Source: Xylona heveae TC161
Taxonomy: Eukaryota > Ascomycota > Xylonomycetes > Xylonales > Xylonaceae
Reading direction: 5' to 3'
Assembly: GCF_001619985.1 (NCBI RefSeq)
Contig: NW_017264197.1
Coordinates: 124,001-188,000, forward strand
Length of the DNA stretch: 64,000 nt
Within the stretch, counting starts at the first letter, position 1; each line of letters opens with the position of its first letter. Below the pieces are notes generated by a model that saw only the letters and a list, made by a program, of their open reading frames with translations, searched no databases and was not told the DNA's origin. Positions 1 to 10,116 of this stretch are shown here, piece by piece. Made by a program: the position numbers and the translations under genes.

Positions 1-410
1 GTCAAAACATTGCCGGAACCTCCCGAGCATCGTGATATCGCGGGTACCTGACACTTCAGCCTATCTCTCATGCCAACCCTGCGCTAGTAACCCGTCAAAT
101 TATGTTGACTTGTCCCCAACTTAGTTGACAGCGCCGGCCAAGGCGAGTTAAGCTATCCGACCCGCAAACTAACTGTGATATGGCATTCTTCAGTATATTT
201 ACTCCAACACCATTGGCCGATAAGCCTAATCCTTATCGCAGCGGTGCAATACGGCAGTTAAGGGTCGTATCGTGTTGTCGGATTTGGTGATAGGAAGATC
301 TGGGAGGAAAATGGTATATGCTTGGACGAAAGGTTCTGGAGTAAACTTCTTGAACGTGAGATCCCTTTTGTCATTTCGAGGTTGTGTGTGTTGTGTGCAA
401 ATTATTCGAA
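1..410. other. Left-edge intergenic region / promoter of the permease gene
   Basis: No coding region could be supported here. The right part is the 5' flank of the Dal5-type permease and carries the paired GATA sites listed separately. Confidence 0.6.
219..237. promoter_or_regulatory. Paired GATA-factor sites upstream of the permease
   Basis: A GATAAG lies on the plus strand at 219-224 and its complement CTTATC at 232-237, so two GATAAG cores face each other about 12 bases apart, 170-190 bases before the permease ATG. In filamentous fungi HGATAR cores are bound by the nitrogen regulators AreA and AreB, and Dal5-family permeases are classic targets of nitrogen catabolite control. The sites are seen; their use is inferred. 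Confidence 0.45.
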
Positions 411-2362
411 ATGGCGAACAAAGACCCTGCTCAGGTTGACGTGGGGGAGGAAAGACCAGAGGTGAATGAAGCAACGCAGGCGCTGGCCAAGAGAGTACTT
501 CGGAAAATCGACCTGAGGATCCTGACTTTTATGTTTGTGACTTACAACTTCAATTTCATGGACAAGATCATTTTGTCATCTGCTGCGGTGTTTGGGCTCA
601 GCAAAGATACTCACTTGCATGGAACGCAATATTCCTGGATCAGCTCAATCTTTTACTTTGGATACCTCGTTTTCGAATATCCAACAACTCTGCTTATTCA
701 AAAGCTACCAATTGGAAAGTTCTTGTTTGCCGTGCTGGTCATCTGGGGCGCAATTGTGGCTTGCACAGCTGCTTGCTCGAACTTTGGCGGATTGGCAGCA
801 TGTCGATTTTTCCTAGGCGTTGCGGTAGGGTCTCTAGTCAACTTTTCTCTGGTTATTAGACCTGTCCTTTGTATATTCATTGACAATGGGTTATAGGAAG
901 CAACAATCTCGCCTGCATTTGTGTATATCACCAGCATGTGGTATACGCGTGATGAGATCCCCACACGCACCGGTGTATGGTTTGCTGGAAACAGCTGCGG
1001 CGGCTTTATTGCGTCTCTGCTTGCTTATGCCATTGGACAAATCACGCACCCCCTTGCTCCATGGCAATGGATGTTTATCGTATGTCAAATCATCGCAACA
1101 ACTTGAAGTGATTAACTCATGGACTCTGTCAAGATTTTCGGCGTTGCGACGAGTATTTGGGGCATCTTTGTGCTCTTTCTCCTCCCGGATACGATCAACG
1201 ACGCCAAATTCCTGACAGAAGAGGAAAAGCAATACGCAGAAGACCGAGTTGTTGTCAGCGGCACAGGCCGGACAAACCAGAGCAATAGTGCGTGGAAAAA
1301 GGAACAGGTCCTGGAGTGTCTTCTCGACCCAAAGACTTGGTTCTTTGCCGCTATTTCTGTTCTTACTCAAGTGAGTATTACCCTCGATCTACCAGATTAT
1401 AGGACTATATCAGGAAAAAGGACAGCCCTGATAATTTTTTTTTGCAGATCCCCAATGGCGGCACCGGCAGCTTTGGCAATCTCGCCCTCAAAGGCTTTGG
1501 ATTTACCAGTCTTCAAACCACTCTCATGACTCTCCCTGCGTCCGTTATTTCCATGACGACAATTCTCGCGACGGGCTGGCTTGCGGGCCGATTCCGCAAC
1601 GCCACAACCTTGCTAATCGTCGCCGTCGTCATCCCACCCGTCGTGGGTAGCGCTCTTATCTTCTCACTTACAAACAAGGGCGTTCGTCTATTTGCCTACT
1701 ACTGCGTATGTCTCCTGTCCATTTCCCACGTCGCTTCTTAAACCCCCCATCCAGCGGCGTAAGTTCTTTCTGACAAGTTGTATACAGCTTCAAACGGGAC
1801 CAGCGGCCATTCCACTAGCTCTCGGACTAGTATCTGCAAATTACAAAGGCGTAACCAAGAAAATGACCGTGACTGCCATTCTCTTTGTCACATATTGTGC
1901 AGGTAACATTGCCGGACCTCAAACATTTATCTCCAGCGAAGCCTCGAGGTGGGTGTTCCTTCTTTCTATCTTCTGATACTCTCCTCCAATTATTTCCCCA
2001 GTGTTGTCCTGTCTCCCCCCCAAAACCTATTTTCCTCAGTTTCATTTCCCCGTCTTCTTTTTCTACTTTCAAGCCTCGCACATTTCTTCGTGGAGAAGTG
2101 ATACTAACATTTCTTCTCAACGTCCAGAGGCTACCCCACCGCCTTCAAAGCCATTCTCATCTGCTACGGTCTCGTCATCCTCATCGCCCTCGCCTTCCGG
2201 GCTTACTTGACCTTCGTCAACCTCCGTCGCGACAAGTCTGAGGGACTCAGCACGGCAGCAGCAGCGCCACCAGATGGATCTGGATCTGGCAAGCACCTGG
2301 GCCAAGATGACTACGAGGACGTGACGGATTTTAACACTCTCGGGTTCAGGTATCGTATGTAA
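411..2362 (+). CDS. MFS anion:cation symporter, Dal5 (allantoate permease) type
   Basis: Predicted plasma-membrane transporter of the ACS branch of the major facilitator superfamily, which moves anionic solutes such as allantoate, ureidosuccinate, nicotinate or other carboxylates with protons. Six exons join in frame to 495 residues: 411-824, 897-1079, 1134-1370, 1448-1705, 1788-1948 and 2128-2362. The ATG at 411 is the first one giving the usual short acidic cytosolic N-terminus. Family signs are the conserved start of TM1 (YNFNFMDK near residue 46), the YLVFEYP segment and the WYTRDE loop before TM5. The C-terminal motif DVTDFNTLGFRY is the usual family tail. All introns are 54-179 nt with normal GT and AG ends. 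Opposed GATA sites upstream suggest nitrogen regulation. The substrate cannot be told from sequence. Confidence 0.9.
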
Positions 2363-3551
2363 TTAATCTTTTTTTTTTTTCCATCTTATTTTATATCATT
2401 GTCTTCTCATCTCATTTTATGTTACCATTTCCTCCTTATCTTATTTCATATTATACTTTTCCCTTCCACGTCTTCCACGTCTTCCATATAAATTTCTCTT
2501 TTCCCCTTTTGTAGCTACCAGCCATTTCGATCATTTCGTCCCCATTTGTTTCGTCCTCCCCCTCCCCCTAAACGCCTTCTGGATGTCTGGACGGAAACTC
2601 GTCTGGTGTGGTATAAAACGAGACACTGTCTCTGTTCTCTGCCTTCTGTCCTACGTCTTCTGTCCTACGTCGGCACTAGATTTCTTGTCCCTTTTCAATA
2701 CCATATATATATGCCATTCTGTTCATGTCATGTATCTTTTATTTTTGTGTCTGTTTTATACCATTCTGGATCTGCGTCTGTGTCTGTCTGTGGACTGTAG
2801 ACTATCCAAGGTTATAGCGATATACACTGTGGACTGCTCAACACCATATTGCTATCATCTATAGCTATACCTATACACACACCTGTACACCAAAGGTGAG
2901 TTGAGTGAATCCTCTCCTTCCCCACCTCGAGGAGGGCTACCTTTCTTAATAAATGCGTTGTATCATTGTATGATGTGTTTTTCCCCGCTTGAAGTCCTGC
3001 ATCTTGCGTCCTGTGTCCTGTGTCCTGCGTCCTGCCTCATGCTTCATGCTGAGACAGAAAGTAAATGAGAAAAATGAGAAAATTGAAAGAATCCCGGAGG
3101 GGCAGACAAAAAAGGGGGTGAAAAGGTGGAAAGGTGGAAGGTGGAGAGACATGTAATAAGACATACATCAAAACATAAAACATCCGTCTTATTACACAGT
3201 AAACACTACAACAAATTAAACGATACACAGAGACTCCTACGGTGATTACACAAAAGATAGGAGACAGGGTTCTAGACAGTGACGAGAACGGACGCAAGAC
3301 GCAAGATATTTCCCCTTTCTATTTTTTTGGTATAATACAATACACTACTTGCAATTATTTGTGAGCCAAAAAAAAAATCGCCATGTATGCATCATCTTCA
3401 TCATTGTGTGTGTTCGTTCTCTTCAAGGTGTGAGTGCGAGTGCATGATATGAGTTATATGCGTGGAAATAGGGAAGAGGAAACTGGGAATGACATTTTCG
3501 CTGAGCTAATGGAGATTCCGTTTTATCTCAATATAAGGAGAATTTTCTATT
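2363..3551. other. Intergenic region between convergent permease and CCT5
   Basis: Both flanking genes end here, so this holds two 3' UTRs. The sequence is T-rich, with a short CTTCCACGT-type tandem repeat near 2465-2485. Short open frames have no coding character. Confidence 0.6.
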
Positions 3552-6506
3552 TTAGAACTCGTTCTCGTCGCTCCCGGCGATGATGACATTGTTGATCTGT
3601 TTTGTTTCGCAAGTTGTCATATCGTCAGCAATTAGACCTTACGACGGGAAGAGAAAAAGAAGTTTGGGGGAGGATGGGGGAGAGGATGAGTATTAGAGCG
3701 AAAAGGTGTTGTATGAAGAAAGCATGACAAAGAAGCAAGGGCGACTGAGGTCTATGTCTTCATGTTGTCACAGAGTGTAGTGCACACCACACCATCTAAC
3801 GGAGAGGACATGCGACATGAAAGGGAAAAAGAGAGGTCAGGTGTGAGGGACAAGAGAACAGATAAAACGTACCTTGAGGACCATGCGACACAGCTGGGTC
3901 GCAAGCAGCAGCTGCTGACGCTTCCCAATCAGCGGGTCGATGACGAAATTCTCGCGCATATCTAAATCGTTTACTTCGTTAGCCGTCTATGCTCTAAAAC
4001 TTGTGTCATGATCGCAAAGGTTTCTCGGCGACGCCGATACACGAACGCAGACGCAACCACAAACAAGGCGAAGGCAACGATGAAAAAGTGTTTTCTCTTG
4101 CGCCCAAAGATCAAATGGACAAATTCGCTCAAAAGAGGGAAAATAAAATCAAAGCGCAGAATTGGCTTGCGCCACGTGCGGCTTTCGCAATACAGTGGCT
4201 TGAACAACCGAAGAAAAAGAAAATCGAGAAATTGGTATCTCAATGTCACAGAATGAAAAGCGAACATGGATTTTTCGCGTGACATATTCGTGTGGACGAG
4301 ATGAGGAGAATAACAAAAAAAAGACTCACCATTGCTGCCGCTCTGCATGCAGTCAACTCCCAAGCGCGAGTTCTTCTCCTTAACCTGTCTTGACTTGATG
4401 GCCGCCAAAGTCTCAATGGGGCTCAGGCCAGAGTTCTCGGCGAGGGCCATAGGGACACAGTCAAGCGCGTCCGCGAACGCACGCATAGCGTACTGCTCAA
4501 GGCCAGGGCTCTATTCACTTGTCAGTATCGTTGTATTACATGTCGATAACAAGGTGGTATATTGTAGAGCATTCGTACCTTGACAGCAGCCTCCTCAACG
4601 GCCAGCGAGCAGGCGATTTCGGCGGCACCACCACCATAGACAACACGGTTGTCCCGGACAAGGTTCCGGACGACGCAAAGAGCATCGTGGAGCGATCGCT
4701 TGGCCTCATCAATGATCTAAAAGCGAAACTAATTAGTGTGATGACCCTAACAAATAAATACAGCAACCAGCGATGGAATCGATCGCTGAGCGTTTACACG
4801 TTGGGGTTGAGCGGATTTGCGTAACAGTCACGTTCCTACCAACGTGGTAGTAGATGAAAGTGGGTCAAAAGACATACCATCTTGTTGCTTCCTCGGAGGA
4901 AGACTGTAACGGCTCTCGTGTTTGCGCAATCTTCGATGACGAGCATCTTTTCTCTCGTAGTACCAAAGCTCATTTCTCGCACGATGCCAGCCTTACCAAG
5001 CTTCTCAGGGCTCAAGTCCTCAAATCTCGGTACTATCCTGCCATTGGTAGCAATAGCAATAAGCTCAATCTCAGGACCTCCAACCCATCTCACAGCCGGG
5101 AGGTTGTTCTGAAGAAGAAGATGGTTGGCTTCGTCGTCGAAGCCCCATTGGCAGATGACCAGGTTGGCTCCGGTGTTCTTGATGTTGTCAATCATCTCGG
5201 CAAACTTCTCCTTCTCGTAGGCCTGCAGACGTTTGAATTCCTCCACGCTGGTGATGTCCAGCTTGTGCTTGGTCTTGGGCTTCGGCGGCTCGAACGCGCA
5301 AGTAAGAATGGCAAGTTTTGCGTCATGGACCTCATCAGGCATCTGAGGATGGGAAAAGTCCTTGTCGACAATGACACCCTTGACGAGGACGGAGTCCTCC
5401 AAAGCACCGCCAACCTTGCCATCAACCTTGATCAACTCAAAATCGACGTCCTTGCGTTCGAGATCGGCGACAGAGAGAACCGCATCGACGGCAATGTTTG
5501 CGAATTGATCGTGGGCCTTGGAGACGCTGTGAAGATAGTGTCAGCTTCGACTCTAGAAAGGGTTCAAGTGGGAAAAATGCCATGCTCACATCTTGCTTCC
5601 CAAACTCGTCCTGGCCACCTTGAAGAGGTTTTCCGTGTGGTCTCTTGTGAATTCCATCGTATCGCTAACCTTCTCAAGCTCCGCAACAGCAATCTCGCAA
5701 GCCTCGTCATAACCGTCTGCTATCCGAATGGGGTGGATTCCCTTGTCGATCAAGTCGGCGGCCTGCTCCAACAGAGCTCCAGCGAGGACGACGACACCTG
5801 TCGTTCCATCACCGATTTCGTCATCTTGAGATTTTGAAAGTTCGACAAGGAGCTTCGCGACGTGGTTTGTGATTTCCATCTGCAAATATGCAGTTAGAAT
5901 TGTTAATCTTGAATGTGTTTTGACAAGGGATACTTGCTTGTGACAAAATTGTAGCGCCGTCGTTCGTCACCGTAATGTCTCCGTCAGGGGAGATAAGAAT
6001 CTTGTCCAAACCCCGGGGACCCTACACCGAGTTGTGTAAGCAATCTGTATATGCCGGACGGAGTCTAAAAATTGCATCTCACGAGAGAGGTCTTGACGAG
6101 GTCCGCAACCGTTCTCGCCGCAAGGATATGTGACTTGACAGCGTCATTGCCGTGCTGTCTCTTCTTCGTTCCTTGACTAGAAAGAGAGTTCGCTGTCAGC
6201 ATCTTGATCGTCTTATAACCAAACAGATATATATTCCTCCCGTAACAAGTTCCGCGTTCCATCGATCAAAGGTTTCCAAGACATACTCTCTAACAACGAT
6301 GAATGGCCGGCCGGTCTCATCCCGCATGACCGCCGCTGCAAAATTTGTACGTTAGAAACCATCTTTGACGCATTCATATTATGGAAACAGTACCCTGTGA
6401 CATGTCCAATTCTATAGAAATATCGATAATCAGTCCAATGTTCTTTGAAATGTGCACGTAGGTAACCCAGCGGTGGGCAATTCGTCCTGTACTCACGCAT
6501 AGCCAT
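3552..6506 (-). CDS. cct5: T-complex protein 1 subunit epsilon (CCT5)
   Basis: Epsilon subunit of the cytosolic group II chaperonin TRiC/CCT, which folds actin, tubulin and other clients using ATP. Eleven exons join to 548 residues, the usual length: 6506-6497, 6411-6394, 6335-6287, 6176-6083, 6021-5938, 5879-5590, 5526-4878, 4716-4579, 4510-4330, 3961-3873 and 3596-3552. Visible signatures are [26 protein letters not shown], the nucleotide-binding DDEIGDGTT, and the substrate-domain stretch [14 protein letters not shown] that marks epsilon among CCT subunits. The C-terminus is [13 protein letters not shown]. Exon 2 is only 18 nt but restores the conserved N-terminal [14 protein letters not shown]. 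The intron at 5937-5880 must use a GC donor to keep frame. The intron at 4329-3962 is open in frame for 119 codons. It shares a 456-base divergent promoter region with hepA. Confidence 0.96.
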
Positions 6507-6962
6507 GGTGGATCAGATTTCGCTTCTGAGGAAGCGTCTCTGCGTCCGGTCACGTCTGAAAAATGGTATCGATCAAGAGTGAAGCAAAATCAACTCCTGA
6601 ACCTCAGATGAGTGAAAAGGCAAGGTTGTCCGATGCTCGTGATGTACCGCCTATAGCCTTCAAGTTGAGGCTCAAGGTTAGAAATAATTTGGGGTACGTG
6701 ATCTAGCCGAGCTTGAGCCCCAATTAGGAAATAGTGCTGCTAAAGGATCGCGACAAGTCGCGACTTTAACTTTAGGCGGCTTGACGATTAACCACAAACG
6801 AAAGATTCACTTGGAGCTCTATCAACATTAATGTCAACATTAATGTACAGCCACGAATGACCTGCCGAACCGCGCCATTTCTCTCTTCTCCTTCAGATCT
6901 CTCCAATCAATCATTCCTTTCATAACGGCACCCACATCTCTGCGACCAATCATCTGCTCAAG
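6507..6962. promoter_or_regulatory. Shared divergent promoter region, cct5 / hepA
   Basis: The 456 bases separate the two start codons and must hold both promoters. A perfect 12-base tandem duplication (6822-6845) is the most distinct element. Confidence 0.6.
6822..6845. repeat. Perfect tandem 12-mer with palindromic core
   Basis: TCAACATTAATG occurs twice head to tail with no mismatch. Each copy contains the 8-base palindrome CATTAATG. It lies 118-141 bases upstream of the hepA ATG. It could be a paired homodimer site or simply a local duplication. Confidence 0.8.
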
Positions 6963-8056
6963 ATGCGTTAGTAATCCTTCGCTGATCTCATTGTTTAGCT
7001 CCAGCTTGTTTCGCATGGGTTCGTTGACTGATTTCTCTCAATATCCACAGCTCCGATTGATTTCGAGGAAGAAAACGCAGAAATCTCTGAAGCCGAAGAC
7101 GTGATTCCTTACAAAGCGCAGGCAGAGGAGAATGGAGACGAAGCCAACGGCACCGACGACGAAAGCGAGCAGGGTTCAGAGATCGAGTATGCAGAGTAAG
7201 GGATGCTGATTGTCTTGTGCCCTTGTCTGATTATCGCCATAGATACGTTGTCGAGGAAATTCTAGATCATAAAATCCGTGGGGTACGTCTGCTTTCACCT
7301 CCTATGAGCGGATTCCAACCAGCATCTGACCTTGCTACAGGGCGGCATTGAGTTTCTGGTGAAGTGGCAGGGCTATGAAAACGAAGAGGACCAGACTTGG
7401 GAACCCGAGGCCAATCTGTAAGACTACTGTGCTGCAAAACGCAATTCTACAGTGGTAGCAATTGCTGATTCATAAACAGTGACGGCGCCAAAGAGGTTTT
7501 GAACCAATACTTTGCTAAAATCGGTGGGCGACCTGGCAAAAAGACCCCAGTGAAACGGGGACGACTTTCTACCTCTGCCACGCCCTCTGCGTCGGGTTCA
7601 AGAAAACGCTCGCGAGTGGAGCAGGAGACCGAAACCGAGTCTCCCGCCGTGAGAAGCAGCCGGCGAACTGAGGAGGCGCGAAATGCAGAGGCACAAAACG
7701 AAGAGGAGGAGTGGCGACCGCCTAATGAAAAATGGGAAGACGACATTATGACGATAGATACCATGGAGCAGGATGAGACCGGTCTCTATGTCTATTTAAA
7801 TTGGAACAACGGTCGCATGACGAAGCACCCCGTGCAGACCGTCTACGCTCGCTGCCCGATGAAGGTAAGCTGCCATTCCATGCGATGACAAGGCGCTGTC
7901 ATGGTTTGGGGTCTTTGCGCTAACTGATTTGCAGATGCTTCACTACTATGAGCAGCATATGTAAGTCTAGGCTTTGTGTACAATTATGAGATGGAAACTG
8001 ACAAGCAGTCTAGTTCCTTTACCGACGCGAGCAAGAGAAATGGTGCAAGTAGATAG
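6963..8056 (+). CDS. hepA: Heterochromatin protein 1 homologue (HepA-like), chromo and chromoshadow domains
   Basis: Nuclear reader of H3K9 methylation that packs heterochromatin; in Aspergillus HepA also represses secondary-metabolite clusters. Seven exons give 239 residues: 6963-6966, 7051-7195, 7243-7282, 7341-7417, 7480-7864, 7935-7960 and 8014-8056. The first exon is only ATG plus one base. An acidic N-terminus (about 1-48) is followed by the chromodomain (about 50-100) with EYVVEEILDHKI and the aromatic-cage region LVKWQGYENEEDQTWEPEANL (split here by an intron near its end). A basic Ser-rich hinge follows (KTPVKRGRLSTSATPSASG). The chromoshadow domain (about 165-230) begins WEDDIMTIDTMEQDE and continues with VQTVYARCPMKMLHYYEQH. 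The last acceptor was chosen because it gives the usual short tail. Order, length and both domains fit fungal HP1. Confidence 0.93.
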
Positions 8057-8657
8057 TCGGAATTCATCCAAGCTTGCCTCTTTTCTGCTTGGCTCCTCTT
8101 CCTGTTCCTTTTGCCTCCTGCATGGGGCCATTTAATAGCGGGAGTTTTTTGCTGGGTATTGATTTGCTAGCGGTTGTATCATTTCAAATTTGGCCATTTT
8201 TCTAGCGTCAGTCTCGATCAGTACCAATGTTGGTTATTGATGAAGTGTGATCAGTGGAGCCGTCAATGGGCCTTTTTATGAGAAGCTTCAGACCAACTTT
8301 TCCTACATCTTGCAGCTATGTGCTCGATTTGCTGATAGCAGCAAGGAAACAAAAGCGTATTTTTGTCACCGTTGTGATCTATCCACACCGACGAAATAAT
8401 TAAACGTTTCATAATAATTAAATACAGACTTCATAATCAGTACGCCGAAGAGAATCTGATGATAGGTGGTTGTGTTTCATCGTATCATGAACGCAAATAA
8501 TTGCACATAGTAGAGCCATTTGATCATCCGCGCAGTATACGCAATATCAAAGCAATTAACTGTCAATTCAGCAAATGAAGTCAATCTTCAACTACTCACA
8601 ACATTTCAAAGATGCTAAAAGAGAAGGTAAGGAAGAATAGGAACCAAAAAAAGAAAA
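8057..8657. other. Intergenic region downstream of hepA
   Basis: AT-rich; likely hepA 3' UTR followed by spacer. No gene seen until the 5S RNA gene. Confidence 0.55.
8644..8657 (-). terminator. Oligo-T Pol III terminator of the 5S gene
   Basis: The plus strand is an A-rich run interrupted by single G residues, so the transcript of the 5S gene runs straight into T-runs (TTTTTC then TTTTTTT), the standard RNA polymerase III stop. Confidence 0.75.
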
Positions 8658-8776
8658 ACATACAACAGCGGGGATTCGCTGGTCGTCACCGACCCAACTA
8701 CTAGTCCGCCGATCTGAGGCTTATGTATGGCAGAGCGGACGGGATGCCCAGTTCTCCTCAGTCTATGGTCGTATGT
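8658..8776 (-). rRNA. 5S ribosomal RNA gene
   Basis: Read on the minus strand, the sequence starts ACATACGACCATAG and ends with the matching GTTGTATGT, which closes helix I of 5S rRNA. Between them are the conserved blocks CATCCCGTCCGCTC and AGTAGTTGGGTCGGTGAC, then CAGCGAATCCC. CTGAGG/CCTCAG closes helix II and GGTCG/CGACC the helix IV-V arm. The length is about 119 nt. A T-run on the minus strand immediately downstream fits RNA polymerase III termination. Filamentous ascomycetes carry 5S genes scattered as single copies, as here. Paired stems look intact, so it is probably functional. Confidence 0.95.
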
Positions 8777-9972
8777 ACTAGATAGCTGTTTATGGGGTTA
8801 TATATACGCTAAGTTTGGTCACTATAATAATGCATGTAATGGTATAAGATACTTTGCTCATAGAAAAACCCATCTAGAAGACATGATACTTGACACAAAA
8901 TGGTCATACTATCCATAGTAAAGCAGAAACAGTTTTTGTAGAGTGCGCGGTATCAGCCCAATAATAGTGGCTAACCAGGGTTGTTAAGGCAAAAACAAGG
9001 CTAAACCCAATTGATCCCCCGACCTCCTTCTGTCACCGCCTTAGCCGACACGAGACTCCCAATGTAACTGGGCAGTTCAGTCGTCAGCTCAAAATGGTGT
9101 GGCTGGTGCTGTGACGACTTGTAAACACGCCAGACCCTCCCAACGGACAACGCACCTCATTCGCTCTCTGAGCAACCATGTCATGGCACCAGGATCTCCA
9201 TCTTGATCCGCTCATCTCGCCCAGCCATCTACAATTCTATAGCATACAGTACTCTAGCGTAATGATAAAGTCCTGCTTCTCATATATTAACGTTGCGCTC
9301 CCATTGTCTGTTTCGTGATATGATTATTATCTTGTGTCCACTCTTACCACGTTCCTCCGCTGCTTCGAACATTACCAATTGCTGATTCTTCTTGGGCCGG
9401 CTCGTACCACTGTCATCATTGAGCTATTGTGCATATCACTGCGGTCGCTTTTTGAGGCTTATTCGTCTTATTATCGCTTTATCGCACTATTTGCGGAGGG
9501 GATTTTCGAGAGCTTTTCACGTCGTTTCGCAGTCACCACAACCCAAATTCTTTTCGTTGGAAACTAGAATTGTGACTATTTGTTACTCTCTCTGAACCTT
9601 GAATTCATCCTTGTTTCTTGCTCGAAATACGTCCGCTGTCCCGGAAAGTTCTGCGGCTTTTGAGATTGCGTTGACGCTCTCATTCGACTTGGTTCTCTCC
9701 CGGTCTCTCAGGGTTACCAGCCACCTCGTTGCAAAATCTCAGTCACCAAATCAACAATCAAACAATCTGCAATTCTGAGTGCAAATCTCCGACCAATTTC
9801 CACAGCCACGAGATCGGAATCCCAGGAGATCTACCTTCTTACCAAAGAGAACGGCCAACTTGATATCTTGCTTTTCAACCCCTTGCGCCTCCGCTTCAAG
9901 TGAGCGCAAGCCGAGAAATCACAACTTCAAAGGCCACTACGAGAGCTATTCAAGCTCGCGATCTTCAGCAAT
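8777..9972. promoter_or_regulatory. Upstream region and ATG-free leader of the micropeptide gene
   Basis: The right-hand 650 bases (9323-9972) contain no ATG on the plus strand and are rich in C and T, as expected of a long 5' UTR. The first ATG after it opens the 47-residue membrane peptide. The left part (8777-9320) holds no gene I can support. Confidence 0.55.
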
Positions 9973-10116
9973 ATGCAGCGAAACATTGTCATCGCGATAA
10001 TCATTATCATCCTATTCATCTTCCTCGCCTTGGCAGGATACTTTATCTTCCGGGCCAAAAACATGATTGCCGGCGGTGGCGGCCGCGACCCGGACGAGGA
10101 GATGGTGGCTGCATAA
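9973..10116 (+). CDS. 47-residue single-pass membrane micropeptide
   Basis: An ATG at 9973 opens 47 codons ending at a TAA at 10114-10116. After MQRN there is an unbroken hydrophobic helix (about residues 5-27, rich in Ile, Leu and Phe, ending GYFIF). It is followed by RAKNM, a Gly-rich linker and an acidic tail RDPDEEMVAA. This is the architecture of a small membrane-anchored peptide with its C-terminus probably exposed to the cytosol or lumen. It is the first ATG after a 650-base ATG-free pyrimidine-rich stretch. I do not recognise a named family. It could be a stress-type proteolipid (Pmp3-like in size but not in sequence) or a subunit of a membrane complex. No function is claimed. Confidence 0.72.
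   Translation: MQRNIVIAIIIIILFIFLALAGYFIFRAKNMIAGGGGRDPDEEMVAA

Noticed and set aside
4854-5837. 327-codon plus-strand open frame
   Set aside because: It is the antisense of the large conserved CCT5 exons; the minus strand encodes unmistakable CCT epsilon sequence.
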